NCBI RefSeq assembly: GCF_017315705.1
Contig: NZ_JAFLRF010000006.1
Location: 250,810 to 314,809 of the forward strand
Direction: 5' to 3'
DNA from: Trinickia mobilis
GTDB taxonomy: Bacteria > Pseudomonadota > Gammaproteobacteria > Burkholderiales > Burkholderiaceae
Length of the DNA: 64,000 bases
Made by a program: the position numbers and the translations under genes. The notes under the pieces are model-generated. The model did not search any database. It worked only from the letters and a program-made list of their open reading frames with translations, and was not told the origin of the DNA. Shown here piece by piece: positions 60,908 to 64,000 of this stretch; positions within the stretch are counted from its first letter, which is position 1, and every line of letters begins with the position of its first letter.

Positions 60908-62200
60908 ATGACCGCACCCCAGCAAGCCTTCCTTCGCGACGCCATGCGCCGCATGAACATGACCCGCGAAAGCTTTGCGAACCGCATCGGCGTCTCGCGC
61001 CGCGCCCTGGATACGTGGCTTCTGCCCGACGACTCGCAGGAATCGCGCGCCATGCCGGAGATCGTGCAGCGCTTCGTGTCGGAGATCGTCGTCCATCGCG
61101 ATCACGACGAAAACACTACGCAGAGCGTACATACTGGTTCGTTGGCAAGCCAGATTCTGTTCGAAGGAAAGCCGCAACTGCTGTCGGTCGATCAGTTCTC
61201 GCGCGAATCGGTCGAGGCGCTGTTCCGGGTCGCGGACATCATGCAGCCGATCGCGCGCCGCCGGAAAATCTCCCGCGTGCTCGAAGGCGCGGTGCTCGGC
61301 AACCTGTTCTTCGAAGCGAGCACGCGCACGCGCGTGTCGTTCGGCGCGGCGTTCTGCCGGCTCGGCGGCTCGGTGTGCGATACGACCGGCTTCACGTTCT
61401 CGTCGATGGCCAAGGGCGAATCGATCTACGACACGAGCCGCGTGATGAGCGGCTATGTCGACGCGCTCGTCGTGCGCCACCCCGAGCAAGGCTCGGTCGC
61501 CGAATTCGCGCGCGCGACGAACGTGCCCGTCATCAACGGCGGCGACGGCCCGGGCGAGCACCCGAGCCAGGCGTTGCTCGACCTGTACACGATCCAGCGC
61601 GAGTTCTCGCGGCTCGGCAAGATCGTCGACGGCGCGCACATCGCGCTCGTCGGCGACCTCAAGTACGGGCGCACCGTGCATTCGCTCGTCAAACTGCTCG
61701 CGCTCTATCGCGGCTTGAAGTTCACGCTGGTTTCGCCGCCGACGCTCGAAATGCCTGCCTATATCGTCGACCAGATATCGCGTCATGGACACGTCGTCGA
61801 ACAGACGCACGAACTGGCGACGGGGCTGCGCGGCGCGGACGTCGTGTACGCGACACGGATTCAGAAGGAGCGCTTCACCGACGAATCGTTCGAAGGCTAT
61901 ACGCCCGATTTCCAGATCAACCAGGCGCTCGCCGATGCCGTGTGCGGGCGCGACACGCTGATCATGCACCCGCTGCCGCGCGACAGCCGGCCGGGCGCGA
62001 ACGATCTGAGCATCGACCTGAACCACGATCCGCGGCTCGCGATCTTCCGGCAGACCGACAACGGCATTCCAGTTCGCATGGCGATTTTTGCGGTGCTGCT
62101 CGGGGTCGATCATCTGGTCCAGCATTCGATGCGCGACGCGGCGTGGCAGCCGCCCGCGTACCTCGGGCCGGACGATGCGGTGTTTCATGGGATCGATTGA
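60908..62200 (+). CDS. pyrB: Aspartate carbamoyltransferase with N-terminal HTH-like extension
   Basis: 430 residues, about 110 longer than plain PyrB. Catalytic motifs: FFEASTRTRVSFGAAFCRLG (carbamoyl phosphate site; the usual P is A), EHPSQALLDLYTI and MHPLPR. The first 60 residues contain MNMTRESFANRIGVSRRALDTWL, which looks like a helix-turn-helix of the XRE type. So a DNA-binding head might be fused to the pyrimidine enzyme. Catalyses carbamoyl-aspartate formation in pyrimidine synthesis. Confidence 0.9.
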   Translation: MTAPQQAFLRDAMRRMNMTRESFANRIGVSRRALDTWLLPDDSQESRAMPEIVQRFVSEIVVHRDHDENTTQSVHTGSLASQILFEGKPQLLSVDQFSRESVEALFRVADIMQPIARRRKISRVLEGAVLGNLFFEASTRTRVSFGAAFCRLGGSVCDTTGFTFSSMAKGESIYDTSRVMSGYVDALVVRHPEQGSVAEFARATNVPVINGGDGPGEHPSQALLDLYTIQREFSRLGKIVDGAHIALVGDLKYGRTVHSLVKLLALYRGLKFTLVSPPTLEMPAYIVDQISRHGHVVEQTHELATGLRGADVVYATRIQKERFTDESFEGYTPDFQINQALADAVCGRDTLIMHPLPRDSRPGANDLSIDLNHDPRLAIFRQTDNGIPVRMAIFAVLLGVDHLVQHSMRDAAWQPPAYLGPDDAVFHGID

Positions 62201-62217
62201 GAACCTGATCCGGCATC

Positions 62218-62244
62218 CGAGGGGGGCGCTCCCCCTCGTTTTTT
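62218..62244 (+). terminator. Rho-independent terminator after pyrB
   Basis: CGAGGGGG (62218-62225), loop GCGCT, CCCCCTCG (62231-62238) and TTTTTT (62239-62244) make a classic terminator 18 bases after the pyrB stop. Confidence 0.9.
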
Positions 62245-62341
62245 ACATCCTCTTTACACCCGCCTCCCCACCCTTGCCACGGCCTTTACGCCGGCTTTCC
62301 TAGAGTTCATTCGACGAACTCCGTCACAGGAGATCGCCCGA

Positions 62342-62356
62342 ATGAAAGGGACCTAG
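62342..62356 (+). other. Mini-frame upstream of kdpB, possible scar of kdpFA
   Basis: ATG AAA GGG ACC TAG follows a good ribosome site (AGGAG, 10 bases before). Only 8 bases later starts kdpB. Where kdpF and kdpA should be, only this 4-codon frame is left. Confidence 0.45.
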
Positions 62357-62364
62357 AGGAAAGC

Positions 62365-64000
62365 ATGAGCACCCGTACCCAACCGCCCGTCCATCAGCCC
62401 GGGAACATCGGCCAGGCACGCACCGCAGCCCGTTCGATGTTCGACCCGTCGATCGTGAAGCCGGCGCTCGCCGACTCGTTCAAGAAACTGACGCCGCGCC
62501 ACCAGGTGCGCAATCCGGTGATGTTCTGCGTGTACATCGGCAGCATTCTCACGACGATTCTCTGGGCCGCCGCGCTCGGCGGACAGGCCGAGGCGCCCGC
62601 GGGCTTCATTCTCGCGATCGCGTTGTGGCTGTGGTTCACCGTGCTGTTCGCGAACTTCGCCGAGGCGCTGGCCGAAGGCCGCTCGAAGGCGCAGGCCGCG
62701 TCGCTCAAGAGCGCGAAGCACAACGTGGTGGCGAAAAAGCTCCAGGAGCCCCATCCGAAAGCGGCGATCCGCATCATGGCCTCTACCGATCTGCGCCGCG
62801 ACGATGTCGTGCTCGTCGAAGCGGGCGATGCGATTCCGGCCGACGGCGAAGTGATCGAAGGCGTGGCGTCGGTCGACGAATCGGCGATCACGGGCGAATC
62901 CGCGCCGGTGATCCGCGAATCGGGCGGCGACTTTTCGTCGGTGACGGGCGGCACGCGCGTGCTGTCGGACTGGATCGTCGTGAAAGTCACGGCGAATCCG
63001 GGCGAGGCGTTCCTCGACCGCATGATCGCGATGGTCGAAGGCGCGAAGCGCCAGAAGACGCCGAATGAAATCGCGCTGACGATTCTGCTCGTCGCGCTGT
63101 CGATCGTGCTGCTGCTCGCGACTGCCACACTGTTGCCGTTCTCGATCTTCGCCGTCCAAGCGGAAAAGGCCGGCCACGTGGTGACGATCACGGCGCTCGT
63201 CGCGCTGCTCGTGTGCCTGATTCCGACGACGATCGGCGGCTTGCTGTCGGCGATCGGCGTGGCGGGCATGAGCCGCATGATGCAGGCGAACGTGATCGCC
63301 ACCTCGGGCCGCGCCGTCGAAGCCGCAGGCGACGTGGACGTGCTCCTGCTCGACAAGACCGGCACGATCACGCTCGGCAATCGGCAAGCGTCGACGTTCA
63401 TCCCGGCACCGGGAGTGACCGAAGAAGCATTGGCCGACTCGGCACAACTGTCATCGCTCGCCGACGAAACGCCGGAGGGCCGCAGCATCGTCGTGCTCGC
63501 CAAGCAGCGCTTCAACATCCGGCAGCGCGACATGCACGCGCTGCACGCCACGTTCCTCGCGTTCAGCGCGCAGTCGCGCATGAGCGGCGTCGACCTGTCC
63601 CCCAACGGGACTTCCGCCGGGGCGCCGGGCCGCGAGATCCGCAAGGGCGCGGCCGATGCGATCAAGCACTACGTCGAGGCGCATGGCGGCAAGTTCGCCG
63701 CGGAAGTCGATCAAGCGGTCGCCGATATCGCGCGGCGCGGCAGCACGCCGCTCGTCGTTGCCGCGAAGCAAGGCGACGCGGCGCATGTGCTCGGCGTGAT
63801 CGAGCTGAAGGACATCGTCAAGGGCGGCATCAAAGAGCGCTTCGCCGAGCTGCGCAAGATGGGCATCAAGACCGTGATGGTGACGGGCGACAACCGTCTC
63901 ACCGCCGCGGCGATTGCAGCCGAAGCGGGCGTCGACGACTTCCTCGCGGAAGCCACGCCGGAAGCCAAGCTGACGACGATCCGCGCACACCAGGCCGAAG
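62365..64000 (+). CDS. kdpB: Potassium-transporting ATPase subunit B, 3' end outside window
   Basis: 545 residues are in the window and the frame stays open to the end. P-type ATPase of the KdpB class: [13 protein letters not shown] (actuator TGES), [17 protein letters not shown] (M4), [13 protein letters not shown] with phosphorylation Asp 330, and [18 protein letters not shown] in the P-domain. It pumps K+ only with KdpA and KdpC. The pyrB terminator is upstream and no kdpA is present in the 164-bp gap. Confidence 0.95.
   Translation, partial: MSTRTQPPVHQPGNIGQARTAARSMFDPSIVKPALADSFKKLTPRHQVRNPVMFCVYIGSILTTILWAAALGGQAEAPAGFILAIALWLWFTVLFANFAEALAEGRSKAQAASLKSAKHNVVAKKLQEPHPKAAIRIMASTDLRRDDVVLVEAGDAIPADGEVIEGVASVDESAITGESAPVIRESGGDFSSVTGGTRVLSDWIVVKVTANPGEAFLDRMIAMVEGAKRQKTPNEIALTILLVALSIVLLLATATLLPFSIFAVQAEKAGHVVTITALVALLVCLIPTTIGGLLSAIGVAGMSRMMQANVIATSGRAVEAAGDVDVLLLDKTGTITLGNRQASTFIPAPGVTEEALADSAQLSSLADETPEGRSIVVLAKQRFNIRQRDMHALHATFLAFSAQSRMSGVDLSPNGTSAGAPGREIRKGAADAIKHYVEAHGGKFAAEVDQAVADIARRGSTPLVVAAKQGDAAHVLGVIELKDIVKGGIKERFAELRKMGIKTVMVTGDNRLTAAAIAAEAGVDDFLAEATPEAKLTTIRAHQAE

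Noticed and set aside
1..64000. CRISPR array, tRNA, rRNA or insertion sequence
   Set aside because: No spaced repeats, clover-leaf signatures, transposase genes or terminal inverted repeats were seen by eye; a tRNAscan and IS search would be decisive.

Overview
The window is high-GC DNA from a Gram-negative bacterium, most likely a betaproteobacterium of the Burkholderiaceae (Burkholderia, Paraburkholderia, Caballeronia or Trinickia). I infer this from the hopanoid genes hpnI and hpnL, a DUF4148 secreted protein, a HiPIP, an aspartate carbamoyltransferase with an N-terminal extension, and the large number of LysR regulators. The genus cannot be fixed from the sequence alone. I saw no rRNA, tRNA, CRISPR array, insertion sequence or prophage gene.

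Positions 1-28 kb form an accessory, regulator-rich region. It contains a zinc-type/quinone oxidoreductase (cut by the window edge), LysR/MFS and LysR/mmsA pairs, several TetR and AraC regulators, small detoxification enzymes (glyoxalase-like, cupin, SnoaL-like, tautomerases, GST, nitronate monooxygenase, MBL-fold hydrolase), a YefM-YoeB toxin-antitoxin pair with a TGTACA-type promoter, and an Ohr/OhrR peroxide defence set. This half holds many broken genes: a frameshifted glyoxalase, two broken tautomerases (an amber codon and a 5-bp repeat expansion), a LysR and an AraC gene that each lost their middle, an MFS fragment, a truncated beta-propeller gene, and a duplicated regulator/operator region whose two copies have lost opposite genes.

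Positions 28-41 kb hold signalling and membrane functions. A two-component system (29.2-31.2 kb) is flanked by a DUF4148 gene and a thioredoxin-like gene, and both carry the same 46-bp upstream element. HpnI and HpnL act in hopanoid glycosylation. A FeeM-like N-acyl amino acid synthase is followed by a seven-helix membrane GGDEF-EAL protein; this pair resembles a signal synthase with its receptor and is the best candidate here for an undescribed system.

Positions 41-64 kb are mostly metabolic and transport genes: an aromatic aminotransferase, a PNPOx/FAD/2Fe-2S fusion, a phospholipase C family enzyme, a dicarboxylate symporter, a Na+/H+ antiporter-like protein, three short-chain dehydrogenase or nitrilase genes, a HiPIP, a TPR protein with a decayed partner, DAHP synthase, a DapA-family lyase, aspartate carbamoyltransferase with a helix-turn-helix-like head, and the start of kdpB, which has no kdpA in front of it. 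A 33-bp palindromic element occurs three times (13.7, 52.1 and 53.3 kb) and overlaps stop codons in two of them.
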